Below are positions 9,264-18,032 of a stretch of 41,990 nucleotides of DNA, piece after piece. The translations under genes were made by a program, and so were the position numbers. The stretch spans positions 43,662 through 85,651 of the forward strand of contig NZ_HE578949.1 of assembly GCF_000321045.1 (NCBI RefSeq), given 5' to 3'. Origin of the DNA: Phytobacter massiliensis JC163 (GTDB lineage Bacteria > Pseudomonadota > Gammaproteobacteria > Enterobacterales > Enterobacteriaceae). Every line of letters begins with the position of its first letter. The first letter of the stretch is position 1. A model generated the notes under the pieces. The model made no database searches. It saw only the letters and a list, made by a program, of their open reading frames with translations, and was not told where the DNA came from.

Positions 9264-10386
9264 CCAGTTTAAGCACCTCTTTGGGAATGGAAATATGTCT
9301 GTTCAGTGAAGGGCGCGGCTGCGAACCTGCGCGCCAGTGTTTCATCTGCAATACATAGGTCAGCACGTGGGCAATCGCCCGGTAGAGCTGATAAGGGATC
9401 TGTTGATTAATCTGCGTGGTGTAGTAAACGGAGCGCGCCAGCTTCGGGAACTCGACGACTTCAACCTGGTGTTCCGCCGCCACCTGGCGGATATAAAGGG
9501 CTATCTCGTCGGTGCCTTTCGCCACCACAAACGGCGCGGCGGCGCGCGACTGGTCATACTGCAACGCCACGGCATAGTGGGTGGGGTTGGTTATCACCAC
9601 GTTGGCTTTTGGCACCACTTTGCGGATCTGTCCCATCGCCATCTGACGCTGCAGACGGCGCACGCGGGCTTTAACTTCCGGTTTCCCCTCCTGGTTTTTG
9701 TACTCTTCCTTGACCTCCTGTTTGGTCATCTTCAGCCCTTTGGTGAACAGTTTTTTCGCCAGCGGCACATCCACCAGGGCAAAGAAAATAAACAGGATGA
9801 CGAAGTTACGCATCACGCTGCTGTAGAGCGCCAGCCCGTCGCTGACCGCCTGTTTAAACCACAGCGCCTGCAGGCCAAGAAAGGCGGAAAAATTGTTGCG
9901 TACGCTCAGCCAGAGCATCACCAGCACCACCACCGCCTTCACGGCCATTTTGCCGGTCTCCACCAGGTGCTCAGCCGAAAAGAGGCGGCTGATGCCCTTC
10001 AGTGGGCTTAGCTTGCTGAAATCGGGCAAAATTTTCTTCGGCAGGAACAGCCAGCCGCCGGGCACCAGCGACGCCAGCAGCGCCGCGGCAGGCATTGGCA
10101 GCAGGGTCAGGATAAATTTCGCCATGATCAGCAGGTGGTGCTGGAGAAACTGGCCGATAACGTCCGGGTCATTAATGTTCTGCGCGTACTGGTGCACGCT
10201 GATAAAACTTTCGCGCACGAACTCCTCATACCAGGGAAAACTGCTGGAGATCACCATAAAGGCGGCAAACAGGCTGGCGGCCAGCCCCATGTCCTTCGAG
10301 CGGGGTATCTGCCCCTCTTCCCTGGCCTTACGCAGCTTTTGCGCCGAGGGCTTCTCTGTTTTTTCTTCGCTGCCGCTATCCGCCAT
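9247..10386 (-). CDS. lfhB: Flag-2 export switch protein LfhB (FlhB-like)
   Basis: A 379-residue FlhB family protein with four membrane segments and a cytoplasmic domain. The self-cleavage motif NPTH is intact at residues 267-270. In FlhB it cuts between N and P and allows the switch from rod/hook to filament substrates. It overlaps lfiR by 11 bp at its start and lfhA at its end. The intact autocleavage site is notable because the hook genes whose completion triggers the switch are missing from this locus. Confidence 0.95.
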   Translation of the reverse strand: MADSGSEEKTEKPSAQKLRKAREEGQIPRSKDMGLAASLFAAFMVISSSFPWYEEFVRESFISVHQYAQNINDPDVIGQFLQHHLLIMAKFILTLLPMPAAALLASLVPGGWLFLPKKILPDFSKLSPLKGISRLFSAEHLVETGKMAVKAVVVLVMLWLSVRNNFSAFLGLQALWFKQAVSDGLALYSSVMRNFVILFIFFALVDVPLAKKLFTKGLKMTKQEVKEEYKNQEGKPEVKARVRRLQRQMAMGQIRKVVPKANVVITNPTHYAVALQYDQSRAAAPFVVAKGTDEIALYIRQVAAEHQVEVVEFPKLARSVYYTTQINQQIPYQLYRAIAHVLTYVLQMKHWRAGSQPRPSLNRHISIPKEVLKLDAENN

Positions 10387-11158
10387 AGTGTCCCTTTAGC
10401 GCATCAAGCTGCTTTAAAACGAAGTTCGCCAGGTGCAGGTAGTGGTCAGGCAGGTTGTAGAGCAGGGTGGCGAAACAGATAAGGCCGGCCAGCATGTTGA
10501 TGGGAAAACCCAGCGAGAAGAGGTTGAGCGGCGGCGCGATGCGGTTGAGCAGGCCGAAGCAGCCCTGAACCACCAGCATGATAAAGGTGGTGGGCAGCGC
10601 CAGCAGCATCGCCGAGCCGAACACCCAGCTTAAGGCCAGCGAGACGGTACGCAGCGTTTGCGGATGCAGCGCATTGCCGATGGGCCAGTAAGTGAAGCCT
10701 TTATACAGCACGCTCACCAGCAGCAGGTGGCCGTCCATCGCGAAGAACAGAATCACCGCGTAGATGTTGATCATCTCCGCCAGCACCGTGGTAGACGCGC
10801 CGCTGCTGGGGTCGTTCATCACCGCCATGCTCATCCCCATATTAAAGGAGAGGATCTGCCCGGCCAGCTGCAACGCCAGAAACAGAAACTGAAACATCAG
10901 GCCGAACAGTACCCCCCACAGGATCTGCTCGGCGGTCAGAATCAGGCTGTTCATCGACAGCAGGCTCTCCGGCACCGGGTGTGGGATCATCGGGGTAATA
11001 ATAATGGCCAGCGCCAGCGACAGGATAATGCGCACGCGCATGGTCAGGGCGGCGTTATCAAACACCGGCACATAGCGCATAAACGCCATGATGCGTACAA
11101 AGGGGAACCACAGTCCCAGCACCAGGTGGGTGAGCTGCGTGATATCGGTTTCGCGCAT
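10376..11158 (-). CDS. lfiR: Flag-2 export protein LfiR (FliR-like)
   Basis: A 260-residue integral membrane protein of the FliR family, part of the FliPQR export gate. Several long hydrophobic segments run the whole length. I chose the ATG at 11158 (MRETDITQL), which overlaps the lfiQ stop as TGAGATG and gives the usual FliR length. The longer reading back to 11221 lies inside lfiQ. Confidence 0.92.
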   Translation of the reverse strand: MRETDITQLTHLVLGLWFPFVRIMAFMRYVPVFDNAALTMRVRIILSLALAIIITPMIPHPVPESLLSMNSLILTAEQILWGVLFGLMFQFLFLALQLAGQILSFNMGMSMAVMNDPSSGASTTVLAEMINIYAVILFFAMDGHLLLVSVLYKGFTYWPIGNALHPQTLRTVSLALSWVFGSAMLLALPTTFIMLVVQGCFGLLNRIAPPLNLFSLGFPINMLAGLICFATLLYNLPDHYLHLANFVLKQLDALKGHYGG

Positions 11159-11159
11159 C

Positions 11160-11432
11160 TCAATGCACCAGAATGGCAGCCTGGGTGAATAGATGAATAC
11201 AGAGATCGTCCAGCTGGACAATCATCCATTTTCCACAAACCCCCAGTACCGCCAGGGTGACAATCAGGCGCGGTAAAAAGCTGAGGGTCTGCTCGTTAAT
11301 CTGCGTCACCGCCTGGAAGATGCTCACCAGCAGGCCGACCAGCAGGCTGGGCACGACCAGCAGGCACACCAGAATAATCACAACTTTTATGCCGCTGGCG
11401 ACGATATCCGCCGCTACATCGATGCTTAACAT
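11160..11432 (-). CDS. lfiQ: Flag-2 export protein LfiQ (FliQ-like)
   Basis: A 90-residue protein with two hydrophobic helices and the FliQ-family segment TQINEQTLSFLPRL. It is a subunit of the FliPQR export channel. It sits between lfiP and lfiR as in other flagellar operons. The length is normal. Confidence 0.94.
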   Translation of the reverse strand: MLSIDVAADIVASGIKVVIILVCLLVVPSLLVGLLVSIFQAVTQINEQTLSFLPRLIVTLAVLGVCGKWMIVQLDDLCIHLFTQAAILVH

Positions 11433-11443
11433 AGTGGCCTCGC

Positions 11444-12202
11444 TTAGCCCAGTCCAAGGCCGCGGATGCTGGTGGTCAGCGTGCCGACCGTAAGCGACCA
11501 GCCGTCAATCAGCACGAACAGCATCAGCTTAAAGGGCAGGGAGACAATCAGCGGCGACAGCGTCATCATCCCCATCGCCATCAGGACGCTGGCGACGATC
11601 AGGTCGATCACCAGGAACGGGATGTAGATCATAAAGCCAATCTGGAAGGCGGTTTTCAGCTCGCTCAGGACATAAGCAGGCACCACGATCGACAGATCCT
11701 GATCGGCGGCTTCGCCTTTGGCATCGGCGATGGTCATGATCTGCGCCATCGCTTTTTTATTGGTTTGCGCCAGCATAAAGCGCTTTAGCGGCTGGGCGGC
11801 GGTACTCAGCGCGTCCGGCAGGCTTAGCTGGTCGTTTTCAAACGGCACGACGGCATGGTCGTAGATGTTGATCCAGATAGGGCGCATCACCAGCATCGTT
11901 AAGCACAGGGCGATGCCAATCAGAATGCGGTTGGGCGGGGTCTGCTGTAGCCCGAGCGCCTGGCGCAGCAGTGAGAGCACGATAATAAAGCGGGTAAAAC
12001 AGGTCATCATCAGCACCAGCGTCGGCAACAGTCCGACAAGGGTCATCAGAATCAGCACCTGAATCTTAACGCTGTACTCCTGGCTGTTGCCGTGAGTGAC
12101 CACGTTGAGCAGGGTAATATCGCCCCCCTGCGCGCAGGCGACCGGCGAGAGAGCGAGCAGCGCGAGCGCAAGCGTAAGCGTTAAAGCTGACGAACGTTTC
12201 AT
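11444..12202 (-). CDS. lfiP: Flag-2 export protein LfiP (FliP-like)
   Basis: A 252-residue FliP family protein. It has a signal sequence (MKRSSALTLTLALALLALS...), then the conserved FliP segments TCFTRFIIVLSLLR and ALGLQQTPPNRILIG, and C-terminal membrane helices. FliP forms the core of the export gate. The start overlaps the lfiN stop. No fliO homologue lies next to it. Confidence 0.95.
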   Translation of the reverse strand: MKRSSALTLTLALALLALSPVACAQGGDITLLNVVTHGNSQEYSVKIQVLILMTLVGLLPTLVLMMTCFTRFIIVLSLLRQALGLQQTPPNRILIGIALCLTMLVMRPIWINIYDHAVVPFENDQLSLPDALSTAAQPLKRFMLAQTNKKAMAQIMTIADAKGEAADQDLSIVVPAYVLSELKTAFQIGFMIYIPFLVIDLIVASVLMAMGMMTLSPLIVSLPFKLMLFVLIDGWSLTVGTLTTSIRGLGLG

Positions 12203-12567
12203 GGCGCCAGGTCGTTAATATCGTGAGCGTTGAATTCCAGCACGCGCAGGCCGTACTTTTCGTTGACCACCACCACTTCGGCCTTGCCGAGCAGGATATT
12301 ATTGACCTTAATGTCCAGCGGTTCTCTGGCAAGCTTGTCCATCTCAATCACCGTGTCGTCGTCGATGTTCAGCAGGTCGGAGAGCATGATTTCCACCGAG
12401 GAGACTTCCAGCGTCAGGGTGACGGGAATACGCTTGAGCAGCGTCATGGATTCCGAAAAGCGGTCTTCCAGGCGCGTTACCAGCGACTCTGCATTTGCTG
12501 TCGCCGGTACGGCCGGGGTGTCATTAAGCTCAAAACCTTGCTCTAAAATATCTTCTTGCTTACTCAT
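12199..12567 (-). CDS. lfiN: Flag-2 switch protein LfiN (FliN-like)
   Basis: A 122-residue protein with a C-terminal SpoA domain (RIPVTLTLEVSSVEIMLSDLL through GKAEVVVVNEKYGLRV). FliN builds the base of the C-ring and helps dock FliH and the export ATPase. It overlaps lfiM by 8 bp and lfiP by 4 bp. Confidence 0.93.
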   Translation of the reverse strand: MSKQEDILEQGFELNDTPAVPATANAESLVTRLEDRFSESMTLLKRIPVTLTLEVSSVEIMLSDLLNIDDDTVIEMDKLAREPLDIKVNNILLGKAEVVVVNEKYGLRVLEFNAHDINDLAP

Positions 12568-13426
12568 GGGATGTCTCTGTCTTACTCTTTAATTCGGATA
12601 AAAACAGCTTGTCTTTATCCTCGACAATCAGGGCGTTGAATAACTCGGACTTACCGATATAGACCGGAAAACTGTCAGGTATCGAGACCGGTAAAATATC
12701 GCCGGGCTTAATGGCGGTGAGATCCGCCACGTTAAGCGCCAGTTCGGCAATCTTGACGTTCATGGTCAGCGGCAGGGTGTGAATGATCTCCTGGAAAAGC
12801 TGCCTCTTATCGGTGCCTGGTTTTTCAATATCTTGTTTTTTCTGGTTATGTTCGCTGCGGCGAATTAAGTTGAGAATGTAATCCGTGTGCGCGTCATCCA
12901 GTAAAATGCGAAAGCCGCAGCTCTCGTCATCGCCAAGAACAAATGTGAGCTGATAGGCCCAATGGGTCAGCACCGTGCTGCTATCCAGCTTTAACGTCAG
13001 CGGAACGCCGGAGGTGCTTTTATTAAAAACCAGGTTGCCAATATCCAGCGCCAGCCTGCTCTTAAGCCGGCTTTCAGTCTTTGTGGGCAGGTTGTCCGTG
13101 GCGTGGTTATCCGTAAGGGAACTTTCCAGGCCATAAAAATTCGCCAGCAGCATGAGCAGCAGCGACCTGTCGATATCGAACGCCAGGTGGCCTACCTGCG
13201 AAACCATCAGCTCAGCGCTTTTATTGGTGACATCCATCTCGCAGTGAATTTTTTTCAGCGAAATATTCGTGCGATGTTTTTTTAAAAAATAGTTTCCAAG
13301 ATGTGACTCAAGGATGTCGAAATTCCCCGTAAACATTGCTGGCAGCCGGTGATAGGGGCGTCCAAGCCTGTTGCCTTCAAGTTTGAAAATGCCGGGAGTT
13401 TGACTGTATTTCAGCATGGTACGCAT
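12560..13426 (-). CDS. lfiM: Flag-2 switch protein LfiM (divergent FliM)
   Basis: A 288-residue, divergent FliM-like C-ring protein; the C-terminus holds a SpoA-like region (PGDILPVSIPDSFPVYIG). It lacks the N-terminal LSQxEID CheY-binding motif of chemotactic FliM proteins, consistent with the absence of chemotaxis genes in this window. It is the first gene of the minus-strand operon. Start is ATG 13426, or ATG three codons further in. Base composition looks more AT-rich than its neighbours. The identity is supported mostly by position and the C-terminal region. Confidence 0.85.
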   Translation of the reverse strand: MRTMLKYSQTPGIFKLEGNRLGRPYHRLPAMFTGNFDILESHLGNYFLKKHRTNISLKKIHCEMDVTNKSAELMVSQVGHLAFDIDRSLLLMLLANFYGLESSLTDNHATDNLPTKTESRLKSRLALDIGNLVFNKSTSGVPLTLKLDSSTVLTHWAYQLTFVLGDDESCGFRILLDDAHTDYILNLIRRSEHNQKKQDIEKPGTDKRQLFQEIIHTLPLTMNVKIAELALNVADLTAIKPGDILPVSIPDSFPVYIGKSELFNALIVEDKDKLFLSELKSKTETSHE

Positions 13427-13990
13427 TCTCTGCTGTCAGGTTTTGGGGCAGAAAGAGGGTTAGCACGTCGTCCGCTCAATAAATATTGTCGGTGGCTACT
13501 TAATAAAATACTCATCCCTGTCGCTATTCTCATATTGTCGAATCCGTTCTCCGTGGCGCTGTTCGTCTTTTCGCTACGCATCAGGGCGTGTTATTTAATT
13601 ACCTGTGCGACTTTCCTGCAAATTATTAATCAGTGATGGCAATTATTAAAAAATAATCCTACCGCTTACTGTCCAGTGACTTTACTCTTGATAAACCATT
13701 TAAGCGCCGTTTTTCTGTTGTGATTTTCGTGTATCACGTTGTTTTTTATAGAGTAATTTTTTTATAACTGTTTAATTCGCAAAAGTTAATCTACCCGGTG
13801 GTAATCTCGCATCAGATTAATCCTAATAGCGTTTGACGCCCGGCGATAAGCCTGATGTCGCCAGGCGCTAAAACGGAACAGGGAACCAACAGGTCAAGGA
13901 TGAAACTGCCATATCGCTCATTTTCGCCGGGCAAATTTTTGCTTCTCATCCACGATCGTTAATTTAATTACTGCTAAGTGTGACATAATT
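13427..13990. other. Divergent intergenic region between lfiM and lafK
   Basis: 564 bp of AT-rich sequence without a convincing gene. It must carry the promoters of both the lfiM-lfhA and the lafK-lfiJ operons. It contains an imperfect palindrome near 13832-13876 (GACGCCCGGCGA ... TCGCCAGGCGC) and, closer to lafK, a weak sigma-54-like match. I found no good sigma-54 or sigma-28 box facing lfiM. Confidence 0.6.
13928..13943 (+). promoter_or_regulatory. Weak sigma-54-like promoter candidate upstream of lafK
   Basis: CGGGCAAATTTTTGCT has GG and GC at the 12-nt spacing of -24/-12 promoters and the same TTGCT end as the lfgB and lafB promoters. Its -24 half is poor. If real, it would let LafK regulate itself. 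Confidence 0.25.
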
Positions 13991-14974
13991 ATGTATGAGC
14001 TAATTGCTGAATCCGCTTCCAGTATAAATGCATTTGCACTGGCCCGGCGGATAGCCTCTTTTAATGTTCCAGTTTTAATTCAGGGCGAGACCGGCACCGG
14101 TAAAGAGTGCGTGGCGAAATTTATTCATGCCGTCGCTTTCGATAAAAATGAAAGCGCGCCTTATATTGGCGTGAACTGCGCGGCAATCCCCGAAAATATG
14201 CTGGAAGCGACCCTGTTTGGGTATGACAAAGGGGCGTTTACCGGCGCGGTGGCAAGCGTGCCGGGGAAAATGGAGCTTGCTAACAACGGCACGTTATTGC
14301 TGGACGAAATTGGTGATATGCCGCTGGCGCTACAGGCGAAGATATTACGTGTTTTGCAGGAACAGCAGGTAGAGCGGCTGGGCAGCAACCGGCAGATTAA
14401 ACTCAATTTCCGCCTTATCGCCTGCACCAATAAAAACCTGGAGCACGAGGTGGCCGCCGGGCGCTTTCGTGAAGATCTCTATTACCGGCTGTCGGTTATT
14501 CCGGTCACTATCCCGCCGCTGCGCGAGCGTACAGAAGACATTATCCCGCTGGCTGAATCCTTCATTAAAAAATACGCCACGACGCTGGTGAAAAATATCC
14601 GCCTTTCTGAATCGACGCGCCGCGCGCTGCTGAGCTACGCCTGGCCGGGCAATGTTCGCCAGCTGGAGAACGCCATCCAGCGGGGAATGATCCTCAACCG
14701 CGACGGCATGATTTACCCGGATACCCTGGGCCTGCCTGTCGTAAACGCCTGCGCCGATGCTGAGCCGCAATGGCAGGCATCGGCGGCAATACCGGTTTCC
14801 GAAGGCAACCTGGGGCAGCATGGCCGCAGCGCGCAGTACCAGTACATTGCCGACCTGATGCGCAAATATCAGGGCAACAAAAGCAAAATCGCTGATTTAT
14901 TAGGGATAACACCTCGCGCGCTCCGTTATCGGCTGGCGTCAATGCGTAAGCAGGGTATTGAGGTTTTCTCCTAA
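13991..14974 (+). CDS. lafK: Sigma-54-dependent activator LafK
   Basis: A 327-residue bacterial enhancer-binding protein and likely master activator of this locus. The AAA+ domain starts almost at the N-terminus: Walker A GETGTGKE at residues 32-39, the sigma-54-contacting GAFTGA loop at 81-86, Walker B TLLLDE at 101-106. The C-terminus has a Fis-type helix-turn-helix (GNKSKIADLLGITPRALRYRL). There is no receiver or other sensory domain. It is followed 35 bp later by lfiE and is probably co-transcribed with it. Good sigma-54 promoters in front of lfgB, lafB and the methylase gene fit this role. Confidence 0.92.
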   Translation: MYELIAESASSINAFALARRIASFNVPVLIQGETGTGKECVAKFIHAVAFDKNESAPYIGVNCAAIPENMLEATLFGYDKGAFTGAVASVPGKMELANNGTLLLDEIGDMPLALQAKILRVLQEQQVERLGSNRQIKLNFRLIACTNKNLEHEVAAGRFREDLYYRLSVIPVTIPPLRERTEDIIPLAESFIKKYATTLVKNIRLSESTRRALLSYAWPGNVRQLENAIQRGMILNRDGMIYPDTLGLPVVNACADAEPQWQASAAIPVSEGNLGQHGRSAQYQYIADLMRKYQGNKSKIADLLGITPRALRYRLASMRKQGIEVFS

Positions 14975-15009
14975 GTCGTCCCGTAGCACACATCCATTAA
15001 GAGTAGGTC

Positions 15010-15372
15010 ATGAGCATAACCAACATAAGCCCCGCCGGTACGATGCAGGCGCAAATGCTGCGGGAAATGCAGCAGATGCAGGCTGTCGCCCACGCCCCCG
15101 TTCTTTCTCCCATGCAGATTAACGCGGCGGGGGATACGCAGGCGGCCTCTGCGGTCTCCTTCGACCGCGTCCTGCAAGGGGCGCTAAGCCATGTCGACCA
15201 GTTTCAGCAGGTGGCGGAGCAGAAACAGACGGCTGTTGATATGGGGAAAAGCGACGATCTGGCCGGGGCGATGATCGCCAGCCAGCAGGCCGCGTTGTCG
15301 TTTTCGGCGCTGGTGCAGGTAAGAAACAAAATTGCCACCGGGTTCAACGACCTGATGAGCATGTCCATCTAA
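15010..15372 (+). CDS. lfiE: Flag-2 basal-body protein LfiE (FliE-like)
   Basis: A 120-residue FliE homologue. FliE links the MS-ring and export gate to the proximal rod. The C-terminal half matches the family (SFDRVLQGALSHVDQFQQVAEQKQ; DLAGAMIASQQAALSFSALVQVRNK). Four bases separate it from lfiF. Confidence 0.92.
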   Translation: MSITNISPAGTMQAQMLREMQQMQAVAHAPVLSPMQINAAGDTQAASAVSFDRVLQGALSHVDQFQQVAEQKQTAVDMGKSDDLAGAMIASQQAALSFSALVQVRNKIATGFNDLMSMSI

Positions 15373-15376
15373 CGCT

Positions 15377-17035
15377 ATGAATGAACTGATTAAGAAGTTA
15401 ACGCAATCCTTCCCGGCGCTCTCTTTCAGGCTGGATGGCAACAAGCGGTGGGCGCTGCTGGCCGCGGGCGCGGTGGCGGCAACGGCAATTATCGTCAGCC
15501 TGCTGTGGAACAGTAATCACGGCTACGTTTCGCTGTACGGTCGCCAGGAAAATCTGCCCGTTTCGCAGATCGTCACCGTGCTGGACGGCGAAAAGCTGGA
15601 CTACCGCATCGACCCGCAGAGCGGCCAGATTCTGGTGCCGCAGACGGCGCTGTCAAAAACGCGTATGACCCTGGCCGCCAAAGGCGTGCAGGCGACGCTG
15701 CCCAACGGCTATGAGCTGATGGATAAAGACGAAGTGCTCGGCAGCAGCCAGTTCGTGCAGAACATCCGCTACAAACGCAGCCTGGAAGGCGAGCTGGCGC
15801 AGAGCATCATGACGCTGGATTCGGTGGAAAGCGCCCGCGTGCATCTCGCCCTGAACGAGGAGAGCTCGTTTGTAGTGAGCAATGAGCCGCAGAACAGCGC
15901 CTCGGTGGTGGTGCGGTTGCATTACGGGGCAACGCTGAATATGGATCAGGTGAACGCTATCGTGCATCTGGTGTCCGGCAGTATTCCAGGCCTGAAAGCA
16001 TCAATGGTCAGCGTGGTCGATCAGACCGGCAACCTGCTGACGGACGGTATCGCTTCCGGCGAAGCGGTCTCCGCCGCGACCCGTAAGCATGACCAGATCC
16101 TGCAGGATATCCAGGATAAAACCCGCCAAAGCGTCGCTAACGTACTTGACTCGCTGGTGGGCAAAGGCAACTACCGCGTCAGCGTGATGCCGGATCTCGA
16201 TCTGAGCAATATCGATGAGACTCAGGAGCACTACGGCGACGAGCCGAAGATCAATCGTGAAGAAAATATTCAGGACAGCGATACCAACCAGATTGCGATG
16301 GGCATTCCCGGTTCGTTAAGCAACCGTCCGCCGATCGCCCCTAATCAGGTGACGAATAACAACACGCCCGCGCCGAAAAATGAGAGCCAGCCGCAGGCGC
16401 TGTCGAAGCACAGCGAAAACAAGCGCGACTACTCCTATGACCGCAGCGTGCAGCACATTCAGCATCCGGGCTTTGCGGTGAAACGGCTGAACGTGGCGGT
16501 GGTGCTCAACCAGGCTGCGCCCGCGCTGAAAAACTGGAAGCCGGAACAGACCACCCAACTCACCGCGCTGCTGAACAACGCCGCCGGGATCAACACCCAG
16601 CGCGGCGACAACCTGACGCTGTCGCTGCTCACTTTTGTGCCGCAGGAGACGCCGGTCGAGCCGGTCATTCCGCTGTGGAAAGACGAGAGCGTGCTGGCAT
16701 GGGCGCGGATGGCGGGCTATGGCCTGCTGGCGCTGTTGCTGCTGCTGTTTGTGGTGCGTCCGGTCATCAAACGCCTGACCGCCGTACGCGAGAAGCCGCT
16801 GATGCCTGCGCTGGAAGCGGCACCTGCCAGCGAGCCGCATTTCTCCGGGGAAGAAGAAGAGCGTAAAAACGCTGAACTGCCTTCATTCCCTGGCGATGAC
16901 AGCCTCCCTTCCCAGAGTTCCGGCCTCGAAGTGAAGCTGGAGTTCCTGCAAAAACTGGCGATGAACGATACCGATCGCGTGGCGGAAGTTCTCAGACAAT
17001 GGATTACCAGCAATGAGCGAATTGACAACAAATAA
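15377..17035 (+). CDS. lfiF: Flag-2 MS-ring protein LfiF (FliF-like)
   Basis: A 552-residue FliF homologue that forms the MS-ring in the inner membrane. An N-terminal membrane helix (about residues 25-45) is followed by two ring-building motifs (ALNEESSFV and neighbours) and a second membrane helix around residue 445-465. The cytoplasmic tail ends in the FliG-binding segment. The length is normal. It overlaps lfiG by 23 bp. Confidence 0.95.
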   Translation: MNELIKKLTQSFPALSFRLDGNKRWALLAAGAVAATAIIVSLLWNSNHGYVSLYGRQENLPVSQIVTVLDGEKLDYRIDPQSGQILVPQTALSKTRMTLAAKGVQATLPNGYELMDKDEVLGSSQFVQNIRYKRSLEGELAQSIMTLDSVESARVHLALNEESSFVVSNEPQNSASVVVRLHYGATLNMDQVNAIVHLVSGSIPGLKASMVSVVDQTGNLLTDGIASGEAVSAATRKHDQILQDIQDKTRQSVANVLDSLVGKGNYRVSVMPDLDLSNIDETQEHYGDEPKINREENIQDSDTNQIAMGIPGSLSNRPPIAPNQVTNNNTPAPKNESQPQALSKHSENKRDYSYDRSVQHIQHPGFAVKRLNVAVVLNQAAPALKNWKPEQTTQLTALLNNAAGINTQRGDNLTLSLLTFVPQETPVEPVIPLWKDESVLAWARMAGYGLLALLLLLFVVRPVIKRLTAVREKPLMPALEAAPASEPHFSGEEEERKNAELPSFPGDDSLPSQSSGLEVKLEFLQKLAMNDTDRVAEVLRQWITSNERIDNK

Positions 17036-18029
17036 CGGCAGTACCAACAGCTACCTTGAGCAGGCCGCGATTCTGCTGCTCTGTCTGGGGGAAGAGGCGG
17101 CGGCGACGGTGATGCAAAAGCTCAGCCGCGAAGAGGTGGTGCGCCTGAGTGAAAATATGGCCCGCCTTTCCGGGGTGAAAACCAGCATGGCGCGCAGGGT
17201 CATCAACAACTTTTTTGAAGAGTTCCGCGAGCAGAGCGGCATTAACGGCGCGTCGCGCTCTATGCTGCAGGGCATCCTCAACAAGGCGCTGGGCACCGAG
17301 ATCGCCAGCAGCGTCATCAACGGCATTTACGGCGACGAGATCCGCTCGCGGATGGCGCGCCTGCAGTGGGTGGAGCCGCGCCAGCTGGCGATTTTAATCT
17401 CCGAAGAGCATCTGCAACTGCAGGCGGTCTTCCTGGCCTTTCTGACGCCGGAAATCTCCGCCACCGTGCTCTTTTATATGAATGAGTCGGTGCAAAACGA
17501 GATCCTCTACCGGGTGGCGAAGCTCAGCGACGTCAACCGTGACGTGGTGGATGAACTGGATCGGCTGATCGATCGCGGGCTGTCGGTGCTGTCTGAACAC
17601 GGCTCGAAGGTCAAAGGCATCAAGCAGGCGGCGGATATCGTCAACCGCTTCCAGGGTAACCAGCAGGTTATCCTGGATCAGCTGCGCGAGCGTGATGAGA
17701 GCGTCCTCGAACAGCTGCAGGATGAGATGTATGACTTCTTTATCCTCAGCCGCCAGAACGAAGAGGTGCGCCGTCGTCTGCTCGACGAAGTGCCGATGGA
17801 AGACTGGGCGGTGGCGCTGAAGGGCACCGAAGCGATGCTGCGGCGTTCTATTTACGCCGTGATGCCAAAACGTCAGGCGCAGCAGCTGGAGTCGATCACT
17901 GCCCGTCTGGGACCGGTGCCGGTCAGCCGCATTGAGCAGGTTCGCCGGGAGATCATGGCCATTGCCCGTGAGCTGGAAGAGGCTGGCGATATCCAGCTCC
18001 AGCTCTTTGCCGAACAGACAGCGGAGTAA
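17013..18029 (+). CDS. lfiG: Flag-2 switch protein LfiG (FliG-like)
   Basis: A 338-residue FliG homologue of full length, with N, middle and C-terminal armadillo-type domains. FliG joins the MS-ring to the C-ring and its C-terminal domain contacts the stator. The charged torque-helix region (KGTEAMLRRSIYAVMPKRQAQQLE) is present. It overlaps lfiF and lies three bases before lfiH. Confidence 0.94.
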   Translation: MSELTTNNGSTNSYLEQAAILLLCLGEEAAATVMQKLSREEVVRLSENMARLSGVKTSMARRVINNFFEEFREQSGINGASRSMLQGILNKALGTEIASSVINGIYGDEIRSRMARLQWVEPRQLAILISEEHLQLQAVFLAFLTPEISATVLFYMNESVQNEILYRVAKLSDVNRDVVDELDRLIDRGLSVLSEHGSKVKGIKQAADIVNRFQGNQQVILDQLRERDESVLEQLQDEMYDFFILSRQNEEVRRRLLDEVPMEDWAVALKGTEAMLRRSIYAVMPKRQAQQLESITARLGPVPVSRIEQVRREIMAIARELEEAGDIQLQLFAEQTAE

Positions 18030-18032
18030 CCT

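Noticed and set aside
8349-9272. 307-codon frame antisense to lfhA
   Set aside because: His/Gln-rich low-complexity translation, entirely inside the intact lfhA gene.
13832-13876. Imperfect palindrome upstream of lafK as a REP element or transcription terminator
   Set aside because: The core differs from the three REP-like elements seen here and there is no U-tract; kept only as a note in the intergenic entry.
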